From: Shouchella miscanthi | Lineage (GTDB): Bacteria > Bacillota > Bacilli > Bacillales > Bacillaceae_D | Length of the DNA stretch: 64,000 bases | Reading direction: 5' to 3' | Assembly: GCF_007725405.1 (NCBI RefSeq) | Contig: NZ_CP042163.1 | Span: 1,364,001 to 1,428,000, forward strand | Part shown: positions 33,463 through 42,597 of the stretch, one piece after another | Position numbering within the stretch: position 1 is the first letter of the stretch | Layout: each line of letters opens with the position of its first letter | Made by a program: the position numbers and the translations under genes | Notes under the pieces: model-generated | What the model was told of the DNA's origin: nothing | Databases searched by the model: none | What the model saw: the letters and a program-made list of their open reading frames with translations, nothing else

Positions 33463-35181
33463 TTGAGGACAGTTTTTTCTTATTTGCTGTCGTACAAGTG
33501 GGCTGCAATTATTGCGTTTATTTTTATGCTGTTAGAACTGACAGTTGAATTAATCCAGCCTTTATTATTGGCCCGAATCATTGATGATGGCATACTTCAA
33601 GAAGATTTAACAACCGTTATCGTTTGGGGAAGTGTCATGATTGGCTTATCCCTCGTTGCGTTTGTTGCAGGCATACTGAACTCATTTTATGCAGGACATG
33701 CAGGGCAAAGCACAGGGTTCGATTTACGAAACGCGATGTTTAAAAATATTCAGCGGTCCAGTTTGGACAAATTGCAACCGTTTGCCACCTCTTCATTAAT
33801 GACGAGGCTAACAAACGATATAACGCAAATTCAAAATACCATTTTTATGGGGTTACGTATTATGGCTAGAGCGCCCTTACTCGTTGTAGGTGGTGCCTTT
33901 ATGGCTTTTTTAATAAATGCTAGACTGGCATTCTTTCTAATTCTTACCATTCCAATCCTTATTTTCTTTTTACTATGGATTTTGAAAAAAGGTGTACATA
34001 TTTTTGGACAAGTTCAAAACCAAGTCGACAAGGTCAACCATGTCGTTCGAGAAAATTTGACAGGGATTCGACTTGTTCGAGTTTTTGTACGTAAGGCTCA
34101 TGAAGTCAATCGTTTTTTTGTAGAAAGTGATACGCTACGAAAGCGTATGGTGCAGGCATTTCGATTGATGGAACTAACGATGCCAGTTCTTTTACTTTTA
34201 ATGAATGCATCGATCTTGCTTGTGCTATGGTTCGGTAGCTTTCAAATTGATAATAATACCGCACAAGTTGGCGATGTTGTGGCAATCGTTAACTACGCAA
34301 CGAGAATTACATCTGCTCTAGGTGTATTCGCAATGATTATTATGGTGTTTTCAAGAGCAAAAGCATCAGCATTGCGAATTGAGGAAGTTTTGTTAGAGCC
34401 TGATGATGAACTAAAAGGTCAAGTGCAGCTCCCGCAACCTCCTACATTTAAGGGTGAGGTTCAGTTTCAATCGGTATGGTTTTCTTATGATGGGCAAAAA
34501 GAGCCTGTTTTAGAAGACATTTCGTTTCACGTACATGCAGGGGAGACCGTTGCAGTTTTAGGTGAAACCGGATCTGGAAAGACTTCTTTGTTTCAACTCA
34601 TTCCGAAACTTTATGAAGCGGATTCTGGTGAAGTGACAATAGATGGAACGTCCATTAAACACTGGAATATACAAGAGCTCAGAAAGCAACTGGGCTACGT
34701 CCCCCAGTCTATTCGTCTGTTTTCGGGAACAATTCGAGAGAACATTGCTTGGGGAGTCCCAGATGCTTCACTTGAACAGATTGTTCTAGCAGCTAAGGCA
34801 GCGCAAATTCATGAGACGATTCAGAAACTAGAACAAGGCTACGATACTGTGGTTGGACAACAAGGAGTCAATTTATCAGGGGGACAAAAGCAACGCATTT
34901 CAATTGCACGTGCATTGCTTCGTGAACCTAAGATCTTACTTTTGGATGATAGTACAAGTGCGTTAGATACAAAAACAGAAGAACAGTTTTTACATGCGCT
35001 AGAGGATTACTCATGTACGACACTCATTATTACGCAAAAACTTTCGACAGCGAGGAAGGCAGATAAAATTCTATTGCTAGAATTCGGTAAGATTGAAGGC
35101 TACGGGAGTCATGAGCAGTTAATGGAACAATCATCGTTTTATCGTAAAATCCATCAGTCACAATACGGGAAGGAGGAGTAG
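33463..35181 (+). CDS. Heterodimeric ABC exporter, degenerate-site subunit
   Basis: A 572-residue fused membrane-plus-ATPase half transporter. Six membrane helices (about 1-310) precede an ATPase domain with Walker A GETGSGKTS (about 366-374) and a canonical signature NLSGGQKQRIS. Walker B ILLLDDSTSALD has Asp where the catalytic Glu should be, and the switch position reads LIITQKLSTA with Gln for His. This is the classical degenerate half of a heterodimer (TM287/288, BmrCD, YfiBC type). It works with the next gene product, two bases downstream, to export lipophilic compounds. The substrate is unknown. The start follows GAGGGGTAGATAGA. Confidence 0.92.
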   Translation: MRTVFSYLLSYKWAAIIAFIFMLLELTVELIQPLLLARIIDDGILQEDLTTVIVWGSVMIGLSLVAFVAGILNSFYAGHAGQSTGFDLRNAMFKNIQRSSLDKLQPFATSSLMTRLTNDITQIQNTIFMGLRIMARAPLLVVGGAFMAFLINARLAFFLILTIPILIFFLLWILKKGVHIFGQVQNQVDKVNHVVRENLTGIRLVRVFVRKAHEVNRFFVESDTLRKRMVQAFRLMELTMPVLLLLMNASILLVLWFGSFQIDNNTAQVGDVVAIVNYATRITSALGVFAMIIMVFSRAKASALRIEEVLLEPDDELKGQVQLPQPPTFKGEVQFQSVWFSYDGQKEPVLEDISFHVHAGETVAVLGETGSGKTSLFQLIPKLYEADSGEVTIDGTSIKHWNIQELRKQLGYVPQSIRLFSGTIRENIAWGVPDASLEQIVLAAKAAQIHETIQKLEQGYDTVVGQQGVNLSGGQKQRISIARALLREPKILLLDDSTSALDTKTEEQFLHALEDYSCTTLIITQKLSTARKADKILLLEFGKIEGYGSHEQLMEQSSFYRKIHQSQYGKEE

Positions 35182-35182
35182 C

Positions 35183-37063
35183 GTGTCTATTAAAACAATC
35201 TTAAAAGAGCCGTTTCAATATAAAAAAATTGACTGGCGTCATTATCAACATAAGCAAAAAGAAGATCAGCCTTCAAAGCCAGCTCACCCACATGCTGCAA
35301 GAGTTGGTAAAAGTCAAAAAGCCCGTGACTGGAAAGAAGCAACGCGAAGAATTCTTGCATATCTACGCAAACGTCAGAGTGCCATTTTTGTTGTTATGGC
35401 TTTAGTTATCATCAGTTCCTTACTTATGTTAGTAGGTCCCTTTCTTATTGGCGTTATTATTGATAATTATATCATTCCAATGACGTTTGATGGGTTAGGC
35501 ACCATCTTACTTCTTTTATTCGCTTCTTTTATTGGTTTATCAATTGCAACGTTTTTTCAAAATTTTATTATGGTTCGTATCGCGCAAGCTACGATTTATG
35601 AGATTAGGAGAGATTTGTTTAACCATCTACAACAACTGCCGATTCGCTTTTTTGATAAAAGGCAACATGGCGACATTATGAGTCGAGTGACAAACGATAT
35701 TGAAAATATATCGGCAACCTTAAATTCATCTATCGTGCAAATTTTATCGAGTGTTGTTACATTTATCGGTATTTTAGCAGTCATGTTATGGTTATCACCC
35801 ATTTTAACGATTGTGACGATGACGGTTATTCCTCTTATGTTCTATGGTTTAAAATGGATTACGAAGCGAACGCAAGTGTTTTTTAAAGAGCAACAACGTA
35901 CTCTTGGGACATTGAACGGTTATTCAGAGGAGACGATTGCGGGTCAGCAAATGGTCAAGACGTTTTCTCGTGAAGATACGGTCATTGATGGATTTACTCA
36001 GCGAAATGAAGCCTTAAGAGTAGCTGGCTTTTGGGCGCAAACCTATTCTGGTTTTATTCCAAAAGTCATGAACGTCTTAAATAATTTAAGCTTTGCTGTT
36101 ATTGCTTTTATCGGGGGAGTAATGGCGGTTAATCAAGTTGCTGGTGTTACTATTGGAATGATTGTTATCTTTGTAGAATATGCTCGTCAGTTTACAAGAC
36201 CACTGAATGACTTAGCAAACCAGTTCAATGCTTTACTTTCTGCATTGGCAGGGGCTGAGCGAGTATTTGAAATCATGGATCAAAAGCCAGAAGAAGAAAC
36301 GGAAGATGGTTCTTTTCAAAGTGATTTACAAGGCCATGTGGCGTTTGAACAGGTAAGCTTTTCCTACGGGAAATCTCCAATATTAAAGAACGTCTCATTT
36401 ACAGTAAAGCCAGGTGAAACCGTTGCATTTGTTGGTCCAACTGGAGCTGGGAAGACGACGATTATTAATTTGCTGACGAGGTTTTACGATGTGAATCAAG
36501 GTGCAATTACTATTGATGGAACCGACATTCGAAAGCGTAATCGACCCGACTTGCGAAGTCAAATGGGCGTTGTACTACAGGACTCCTTTTTATTTCAAGG
36601 AACTATTCTTGAAAACATTCGCTATGGACGACTTACGGCAACTGATGAAGAGGTATACGAAGCGGCGAAGTTGGCAAATGCCCATAGCTTTATTAAGCGA
36701 CTGCCAAAAGGGTATAAAACAACGTTAAAGCAAGATGGCGGCGGCATTAGTCAAGGTCAGAGACAATTAGTCTCAATTGCCCGTGCGTTATTAGCGGATC
36801 CAAAACTATTAATCCTTGATGAAGCGACTTCTAGTATTGATACTGTAACAGAGATGAAGATTCAAGAGGCGCTAAAGCGTTTGATGCATGGACGAACGAG
36901 TTTTGTAATTGCGCATCGGCTAAATACAATTGAAACAGCTGATAAAATTCTCGTTTTGCAGGCAGGAGAATTAACGGAAATGGGTTCACATGAAGAGTTA
37001 ATGGAGAAAAAAGGCTTTTATTATGAATTGCAACGAACTAAAAATATGGACGCAATTCTATAA
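35183..37063 (+). CDS. Heterodimeric ABC exporter, catalytic subunit
   Basis: A 626-residue partner. An N-terminal basic, Pro/His-rich cytoplasmic extension (about 1-60) precedes six membrane helices and the ATPase domain. Walker A is GPTGAGKTT (near 419-427) and Walker B is LLILDEATSSID with the catalytic Glu. The switch is FVIAHRLNT with His. Its signature is altered to GISQGQRQLVS. Together with the upstream subunit this yields one competent ATP site (this Walker B plus the partner's LSGGQ) and one degenerate site. GTG start behind AAGGAGGAG. The two genes are translationally linked. Confidence 0.92.
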   Translation: MSIKTILKEPFQYKKIDWRHYQHKQKEDQPSKPAHPHAARVGKSQKARDWKEATRRILAYLRKRQSAIFVVMALVIISSLLMLVGPFLIGVIIDNYIIPMTFDGLGTILLLLFASFIGLSIATFFQNFIMVRIAQATIYEIRRDLFNHLQQLPIRFFDKRQHGDIMSRVTNDIENISATLNSSIVQILSSVVTFIGILAVMLWLSPILTIVTMTVIPLMFYGLKWITKRTQVFFKEQQRTLGTLNGYSEETIAGQQMVKTFSREDTVIDGFTQRNEALRVAGFWAQTYSGFIPKVMNVLNNLSFAVIAFIGGVMAVNQVAGVTIGMIVIFVEYARQFTRPLNDLANQFNALLSALAGAERVFEIMDQKPEEETEDGSFQSDLQGHVAFEQVSFSYGKSPILKNVSFTVKPGETVAFVGPTGAGKTTIINLLTRFYDVNQGAITIDGTDIRKRNRPDLRSQMGVVLQDSFLFQGTILENIRYGRLTATDEEVYEAAKLANAHSFIKRLPKGYKTTLKQDGGGISQGQRQLVSIARALLADPKLLILDEATSSIDTVTEMKIQEALKRLMHGRTSFVIAHRLNTIETADKILVLQAGELTEMGSHEELMEKKGFYYELQRTKNMDAIL

Positions 37064-37131
37064 ATTAGAAAGGAATGATGCAAACAGTGTCGAAATGATA
37101 AGCATAGTGAATGAGGGGGATGCTAAATGAC

Positions 37132-38370
37132 ATGGTTATTGAAAAACTCATTATTAATGTATTTGCCATTGTAATCCCCGTGCTTATCTATGGCCTTCGG
37201 GCTGAAGGTAGCTGGAAAATTCAACGTTCATTAACGATGTTTTTATTTATGAGCGGAGCGGTTTTATTGTGCCTGTTTTTTTCCATTAATGTTGGAAACA
37301 TTCAATGGGACTTACGCTATATTCCGATACTGCTTGCGTTTTTATATGGAGGTAAACGAGCTGGTTGGGGCGTTGCAGCTATTGCGGTAGTAGGCAGAAT
37401 AGGTCAAGGTGGAGATCTATTTTTACTAGGGGTAGTACTGATCGTGTTAACTGCTCTTTTTTATGCCTTATGTGTTAACCGCTTTTATATGTTACCACCT
37501 AGATGGTCAAGAATTCGTTATGCATCGTTGTTAGTGATTCTTCCTGCCACTATTCAAACCTTTGGTACCTTATACTTAATTAACTATGAAAACCACCTGT
37601 CTGAATCGTGGATAGCAGGATGGTTGTATATTGTCTTTCTTGTCGTCACCGTTGTGCTTGTTACTTATTTATTTGAGACTTTATTAGAAAAAGAGCGTAT
37701 TGTAGCAGAGCTCGTTGCGACTGAAAAAGATTTTACAAAAGGGGAGCTGGCGGCTTCAATTGCCCATGAGGTACGAAATCCGTTAACAGTGGTAAAAGGG
37801 TTTGTGCAATTATTGTCAGAAGATAAACAACATGCTGAATATCATAAACTGATTTTAAGTGAACTGGATCGGGCAGAATCCATTATTTACGAGTTTTTAA
37901 ATACAACGAGACCGCAAACGAACGCTACCTTTCATTTAAACGAAACCGCACGTGAGGTAGTGGCTTTACTCACTCCCTATGCACAAGAGCGGTCTATTCA
38001 ACTGACAATCGGCACATGTGAGCAAGCCATCGTAAACGGGAACGAAAACAAGGTAAAGCAAGCGCTGATGAATTTTGTGAAGAATGGCATTGAAGCGTCA
38101 AATGAAGGGGATACTGTAACCATACAATTAGATCGTTTAAAAGATCGAGCGCAAATTGAAATCAATGATAACGGTGTAGGAATGAGTAGACAGCAATTAA
38201 AGCAGTTAGGCACAGCGTATTTCACAACAAAGGAGTCAGGCAATGGAATCGGAACAATGGTATCCATTCGTATAGTGGAAATGATGAACGGGATGGTAAC
38301 ATTTAAAAGTAAACCTGGAAAAGGAACAAAAGTAGTCCTTTCATTACCGATAGAAAAGGAAAATGAATAG
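37132..38370 (+). CDS. KinB-like 5TM-LYT sensor histidine kinase
   Basis: A kinase of about 412 residues. The N-terminal part has five to six membrane helices of the 5TMR-LYT type (about 1-190, with RYIPILLAFLYGGKRAG and GGDLFLLG). A short linker leads to HisKA with the acceptor motif ASIAHEVRNPLTVVKGFVQLL (about 210-230) and to an HATPase with NGIEAS, DNGVGM and GNGIG. This is the layout of sporulation kinase KinB. No response regulator is adjacent, so it probably feeds a phosphorelay through Spo0F. Of several clustered ATGs (37111, 37120, 37132), the last has the best distance to GAGGGGG. Confidence 0.85.
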   Translation: MVIEKLIINVFAIVIPVLIYGLRAEGSWKIQRSLTMFLFMSGAVLLCLFFSINVGNIQWDLRYIPILLAFLYGGKRAGWGVAAIAVVGRIGQGGDLFLLGVVLIVLTALFYALCVNRFYMLPPRWSRIRYASLLVILPATIQTFGTLYLINYENHLSESWIAGWLYIVFLVVTVVLVTYLFETLLEKERIVAELVATEKDFTKGELAASIAHEVRNPLTVVKGFVQLLSEDKQHAEYHKLILSELDRAESIIYEFLNTTRPQTNATFHLNETAREVVALLTPYAQERSIQLTIGTCEQAIVNGNENKVKQALMNFVKNGIEASNEGDTVTIQLDRLKDRAQIEINDNGVGMSRQQLKQLGTAYFTTKESGNGIGTMVSIRIVEMMNGMVTFKSKPGKGTKVVLSLPIEKENE

Positions 38371-38400
38371 GAAATATAAATTTTCCATATAAGAAGATGG

Positions 38401-38432
38401 AAGGTAGCGAATCATACTTGCTATCTTTTTTG
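38401..38432 (+). terminator. Intrinsic terminator of the kinase gene
   Basis: AAGGTAGC pairs (one wobble pair) with GCTATCTT around an 11-base loop, followed by six T residues. Confidence 0.75.
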
Positions 38433-38442
38433 TTTATAGTTG

Positions 38443-38470
38443 AAGGTATGCTGGTATACCAGCATACCTT
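38443..38470. repeat. Perfect 28-bp palindrome without spacer
   Basis: The half-site AAGGTATGCTGGTA (38443-38456) is followed at once by its exact complement (38457-38470). No T-tract follows on either strand, unlike the terminators nearby. It lies between the convergent kinase and YueD-like genes. It could be a protein-binding site, a cruciform-forming element or a degenerate terminator. Confidence 0.85.
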
Positions 38471-38473
38471 TGC

Positions 38474-39217
38474 TTAAAGATAGTCATCGACACGAACGAT
38501 TTGTCCATTTGCAAAAGTGGGGTTCTGTAGACAGCGAATAAGAGAACGGGCGACGATAGATGCAGGCTGAAGTCTTCCGCTTTCATGAAAGCGCTTAAAC
38601 TGTGCTACAGATGGGAATTGGTTTTCTTGAAAATGTCGAATGGTTTGTTGCATAGTCGTATCCATGATACCAGGGTTAAACCCAGCTACTAAAACAGGTG
38701 ACGAGGCATCTTCCTGTTCTTTTGCGATTGAATGTACAATCATATTTAGCCCTGCTTTTGAGCTAGAGTAACCGGACCAGCCACTAATAGGCTTTGAAGC
38801 TACTCCTGATGTAACAAAGAGCATTCGTTTTGAAATCGTTAACGATTGCACGGACTGAATAAATAAATTGCTTAGTTCGAGAGGGGCTACTAAATTCACT
38901 TCGACTTGTTGACTAAAGCTTACCTTTTCGAGAGTGCCGAGCCTCCCTACAGGATTAATAAGAGCAGCGTTATAAATAAATAACATTTCTGTGGCAAGCG
39001 AAACATTAATTGAAGCGAATACGTTTGAAAAAATATCCTGACGTGTAGCTACATGGCTAGCATCGAAGGGTACATGAGTAAAAGATGGATGTGTATGTAT
39101 CTCTTTTGGTGCTTCTGTTCTTGAGAATCCAATCACTTCATACTGTTCTTCCAGCAATTGCTTAACAACGGCTGCCCCTAATCCTTTTGAGCTACCAATA
39201 ACGATTGCAATGCGCAT
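38474..39217 (-). CDS. Short-chain dehydrogenase (YueD benzil-reductase-like)
   Basis: A 247-residue SDR enzyme. The cofactor loop IGSSKGLG is at about 7-14, NAALINPVG near 88-96, a catalytic Ser in FVTSGVASKP, and the YSSSKAGLNM motif (about 153-162) with Tyr and Lys. The whole resembles B. subtilis YueD, an NADPH-dependent (S)-benzoin-forming benzil reductase, and sepiapterin reductases. The frame extends upstream to 39382, but ATG 39217 follows AAAAAGGAG and starts directly with the Rossmann strand MRIAIVIG, so it was chosen. The physiological substrate is unknown. Confidence 0.85.
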   Translation of the reverse strand: MRIAIVIGSSKGLGAAVVKQLLEEQYEVIGFSRTEAPKEIHTHPSFTHVPFDASHVATRQDIFSNVFASINVSLATEMLFIYNAALINPVGRLGTLEKVSFSQQVEVNLVAPLELSNLFIQSVQSLTISKRMLFVTSGVASKPISGWSGYSSSKAGLNMIVHSIAKEQEDASSPVLVAGFNPGIMDTTMQQTIRHFQENQFPSVAQFKRFHESGRLQPASIVARSLIRCLQNPTFANGQIVRVDDYL

Positions 39218-39348
39218 CTGTTTTTCTCCTTTTTGTTTAGTATAGTGATTCGTTACTAACCAATCAATCAATGTGTTTGAAAGATCGGTTACGTGGAATA
39301 ATATAAAAGAAATGTCTGATTGGGCTACTAAGATGGGGGAATGATGAA

Positions 39349-41004
39349 ATGACTTTTTCGTCAAAAACACGAAAAAACTCACTGGAAGACATGCAACGTA
39401 ATGAATTAGACTTATTAATTATTGGTGGAGGCATTACAGGTGTAGGAACAGCACTTGATGCAGCTACAAGAGGGCTAAAAGTAGGTTTAGTCGAAATGCA
39501 AGATTTTGCAGCAGGCACCTCAAGTCGATCAACAAAATTAATTCATGGTGGTCTTCGGTATCTAAAACAATTTGAAATTAAGCTAGTGGCTGAAGTAGGA
39601 AAAGAACGAGAAATCGTTTATGAAAATGCACCCCATGTAACAACGCCGCTAAGAATGATGCTTCCATTTTATAAAGGTGGTACCTTTAACTCCCTTACAA
39701 CATCAATTGGTCTGCGTGTATACGATAAATTGGCAGGTGTCAAAAAATCAGAACGAAGAACAATGATGCGTGCGAAGAAGGCGTTGAAGAAAGAGCCGAT
39801 ATTGGCTCCTGACCAGCTAAAAGGGGCAGGAATGTATGTTGAATATCGGACAGATGATGCCCGCTTAACAATGGAAGTAGCGAAAACAGCTTCAATGTAT
39901 GGAGCACACTTAGCCAATTATGTGAAGGTAGAGTCGTTTACGTATGAAGATAATCACGTTAATGGTGTAGTTGCAAGAGACTTACAATCAGGGGAAGCTA
40001 TTGTAATTCATGCAAAGCACATTGTGAACGCAACAGGGCCTTGGGTTGATACACTACGTGAGCAAGACCGCTCAAAACAAGGAAAGACGATTCACTTAAC
40101 AAAGGGTGTTCACCTTGTTTTTTCAAAACGAAAGCTACCCTTAAACCAAGCACTTTACTTTGATACACCTTATAACGATGGGCGAATGATGTTTGCGATC
40201 CCTAGAGATGAAAAAGTGTATGTCGGAACAACGGATACAAATTATAAAGGATCAATGCATGAACCAGGTGTAACAAGAGAAGATGTAGATTATATTATCG
40301 GAGCTGTTATGGCTCGGTTTCCTGATCATAAAGTAACAAAAGATGATATTGAATCAAGTTGGTCGGGGTTGAGACCGCTCATTCATGAGGAAGGAAAGGA
40401 CCCGTCTGATATTTCTCGTAAAGACGAGATCTTTGTTTCGAGTAGTGGCCTAATTACGATAGCAGGTGGAAAATTAACAGGCTACCGAAAAATGGCGGCT
40501 GACATTACAGACCGTGTATGTAAGTCTTTAGAAGACAGCGGGGTAGACACATATCCGCAATCAAAGACGAAACACCTTGTGTTAAGTGGTGGAAAAGTTG
40601 GTGGTTCTGATCAGCTGGAGCATTTCAATAATGTCCATATTGAAGCTGGCGTACAGTTGGGATTGGATAAACCGATTGCAAAAAAATTGGTTGAGCGATA
40701 TGGTTCAAATGTGCCTCAAGTCTTCGCTTATTTAGATGATTCGAGGGCAGAAACGTATCACGTACCAAAAGATTTATGGGCTTCTTTACGATATGCCATT
40801 CAGTACGAGATGGCACTCACACCAGTAGACTTTTTCTTGCGTAGAACATCAGATTTGCTATTTGATATTCAAACTGTCTCAACGTTTAAGGGGCAAATTG
40901 TTCAAGCAATGGCGGATTTACTATCGTGGACAGAAGAAGAAATGAAAGCACACCAAGAGGAGTTAGATGAGCAAATTCGTCTCCTAACTCTTACAGATAT
41001 CTAA
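39349..41004 (+). CDS. glpD: Aerobic glycerol-3-phosphate dehydrogenase
   Basis: A 551-residue FAD enzyme. The dinucleotide-binding motif LLIIGGGITGVGTALDAATRG is at about 22-42, then TSSRSTKLIHGGLRYLKQFE (about 59-78) typical of GlpD, and VYVGTTDTNYKGS near 290. It oxidises sn-glycerol-3-phosphate to dihydroxyacetone phosphate at the inner face of the membrane and passes electrons to menaquinone. Glycerol uptake genes (glpF, glpK) and GlpP are not in the window. I see no clear GlpP-type antiterminator hairpin in the short 131-base gap upstream. Confidence 0.95.
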   Translation: MTFSSKTRKNSLEDMQRNELDLLIIGGGITGVGTALDAATRGLKVGLVEMQDFAAGTSSRSTKLIHGGLRYLKQFEIKLVAEVGKEREIVYENAPHVTTPLRMMLPFYKGGTFNSLTTSIGLRVYDKLAGVKKSERRTMMRAKKALKKEPILAPDQLKGAGMYVEYRTDDARLTMEVAKTASMYGAHLANYVKVESFTYEDNHVNGVVARDLQSGEAIVIHAKHIVNATGPWVDTLREQDRSKQGKTIHLTKGVHLVFSKRKLPLNQALYFDTPYNDGRMMFAIPRDEKVYVGTTDTNYKGSMHEPGVTREDVDYIIGAVMARFPDHKVTKDDIESSWSGLRPLIHEEGKDPSDISRKDEIFVSSSGLITIAGGKLTGYRKMAADITDRVCKSLEDSGVDTYPQSKTKHLVLSGGKVGGSDQLEHFNNVHIEAGVQLGLDKPIAKKLVERYGSNVPQVFAYLDDSRAETYHVPKDLWASLRYAIQYEMALTPVDFFLRRTSDLLFDIQTVSTFKGQIVQAMADLLSWTEEEMKAHQEELDEQIRLLTLTDI

Positions 41005-41010
41005 TCATAA

Positions 41011-41051
41011 AAGGGACTTACTAGAAAGCGTTATATCTAGTAAGTCTTTTC
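41011..41051 (+). terminator. Intrinsic terminator of glpD
   Basis: GACTTACTAGA pairs with TCTAGTAAGTC around a 10-base loop and is followed by TTTT. Confidence 0.85.
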
Positions 41052-41056
41052 ATAAA

Positions 41057-41085
41057 TTGCAAAAAAATATGTAGTTTGGTATAAT
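41057..41085 (+). promoter_or_regulatory. Sigma-A promoter of the symporter gene
   Basis: TTGCAA (41057-41062), a 17-base spacer and TATAAT (41080-41085) lie 36 bases before the symporter ATG. Confidence 0.8.
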
Positions 41086-41121
41086 TCAAAGATTGTTTTA
41101 GTTGACTATTGGAGGATTTAT

Positions 41122-42510
41122 ATGGACGCATTTCACGATCTTATAAAAAGTATTAATGGTGTTACATCGTACATACTCGTCGCTGCTTTAATTAGCGTAG
41201 GGATCTATTTTACATTTCGGTCTAATTTTGTTCAATTTCGTTTATTTCCAGAGATGTTTCGGGCCATTACCGAAAAGAAAACGAAAAAAGGGGAAGTTTC
41301 TGCTTTCCAAGCGTTTTGTATTAGTGCTGCCTCTCGTGTAGGTGCTGCCAATATCTCTGGTGTAGCATTAGCAATCGTTATGGGAGGGCCTGGAGCAATT
41401 TTTTGGATGTGGGTCATTGCCATTATTGGTATGGCGACAGGTTTTATTGAAAGTATGCTAGGACAAGTTTATAAAGTACGTGTTGATGGTCAATTTCGTG
41501 GAGGACCAGCTTATTATATTGAGCGTGCGCTAGGAAAACGATGGTTAGGGATCGTTTTTGCAGTGTTAATTGCTGTTACATTTGGGTTTATCTTTAATTC
41601 ACTACAGGCAAATACGATTGCCGTCGCATTTGAAAACGCGTTCCAATTTGATCCACTTATTGTCGGAATTATTATTTCCCTTGCAGTCGGTGTCATTATT
41701 TTTGGGGGAATTCGTTCTATCTCTGTATTTTCAGGTATTGTTGTACCGATTATGGCTGTACTTTATCTTGGAGTTGTGGGATTTGTCGTTGTAACAAATG
41801 CAGAAGCGATTCCAGCGGTGTTCTCATTAATAGTAGGAAATGCATTTGGCTTTCAGGAAGCAAGTGTCGGAATCTTTGCTGGCTTATTAGTCGGTGCTCA
41901 AAGAGGCTTATTCTCAAATGAGGCTGGAATGGGGAGTGTGCCGAACGCCGCTGCGACAGCGGATGTGTCGCATCCGGCAAAACAAGGGCTTGTTCAGTCG
42001 TTGGGGGTGTTCTTCGACACAATTATTATCTGTTCAGCAACCGCTTTTGTAATATTGTTAACGGATGTCTATTCTTCTGCTTCAGAAGGAGTGAATGGTG
42101 TGGCGTTAACGCAGGAGTCATTAAGTCTGCTAGTCGGTGATTGGGCTGTCCCATTCATTGCAATTGCTATCTTTTTCTTTTCGTTTACTTCTCTCGTGGG
42201 AAATTATTATTATGGAGAGACGAATCTTGCATTTATTAAAGAAGGAACTGGTTGGCTTCAGGTCTACCGTCTAGCAGTCATGGGCATGATCGTATTTGGC
42301 TCTCTTGCTAGTATTGGACTTGTGTGGGATATGGCGGATGTATTTATGGCGTTTACAACCGTTGTAAACTTAATCTCCATTGTGCTTATAAGTAAAATTG
42401 CCATTGCCGTTATTAATGACTATGTATTACAGCGAAAAGCAGGGAAAAATCCTGTATTTAAAAGCAAGAACATTCCTGGCTTAAAAAATGCAGATACATG
42501 GGACGATTAA
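41122..42510 (+). CDS. Alanine/glycine:cation symporter family protein (AGCS)
   Basis: A 462-residue secondary transporter with about eleven membrane helices. AGCS hallmarks are ASRVGAANISGVALAIVMGGPGAIFWMW at about 71-98, GGPAYYIERALG at about 130-141, and the GAQRGLFSNEAGMGSVPNAAA segment at about 257-277. It imports alanine, glycine or a similar amino acid with sodium or protons; AlsT-type members can also carry glutamine. In alkaliphiles, sodium coupling would be expected. The start follows TTGGAGGA. The gene is monocistronic with its own promoter and terminator. Confidence 0.93.
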   Translation: MDAFHDLIKSINGVTSYILVAALISVGIYFTFRSNFVQFRLFPEMFRAITEKKTKKGEVSAFQAFCISAASRVGAANISGVALAIVMGGPGAIFWMWVIAIIGMATGFIESMLGQVYKVRVDGQFRGGPAYYIERALGKRWLGIVFAVLIAVTFGFIFNSLQANTIAVAFENAFQFDPLIVGIIISLAVGVIIFGGIRSISVFSGIVVPIMAVLYLGVVGFVVVTNAEAIPAVFSLIVGNAFGFQEASVGIFAGLLVGAQRGLFSNEAGMGSVPNAAATADVSHPAKQGLVQSLGVFFDTIIICSATAFVILLTDVYSSASEGVNGVALTQESLSLLVGDWAVPFIAIAIFFFSFTSLVGNYYYGETNLAFIKEGTGWLQVYRLAVMGMIVFGSLASIGLVWDMADVFMAFTTVVNLISIVLISKIAIAVINDYVLQRKAGKNPVFKSKNIPGLKNADTWDD

Positions 42511-42537
42511 AAACAAGCGACTACGCTTGTTTTTTTT
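42511..42537 (+). terminator. Intrinsic terminator
   Basis: AAACAAGCG pairs with CGCTTGTTT around a 4-base loop and merges into a T-tract. Confidence 0.9.
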
Positions 42538-42597
42538 CTGTCTTAAATTACGAACTTGTCTCATACCTTATTAAAGAGAGAAAAGGAGAGATGAGCT

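Noticed and set aside
39218-39382. N-terminal extension of the YueD-like reductase
   Set aside because: The Rossmann fold starts at MRIAIVIG (39217) behind AAAAAGGAG; the extension overlaps the divergent glpD start.
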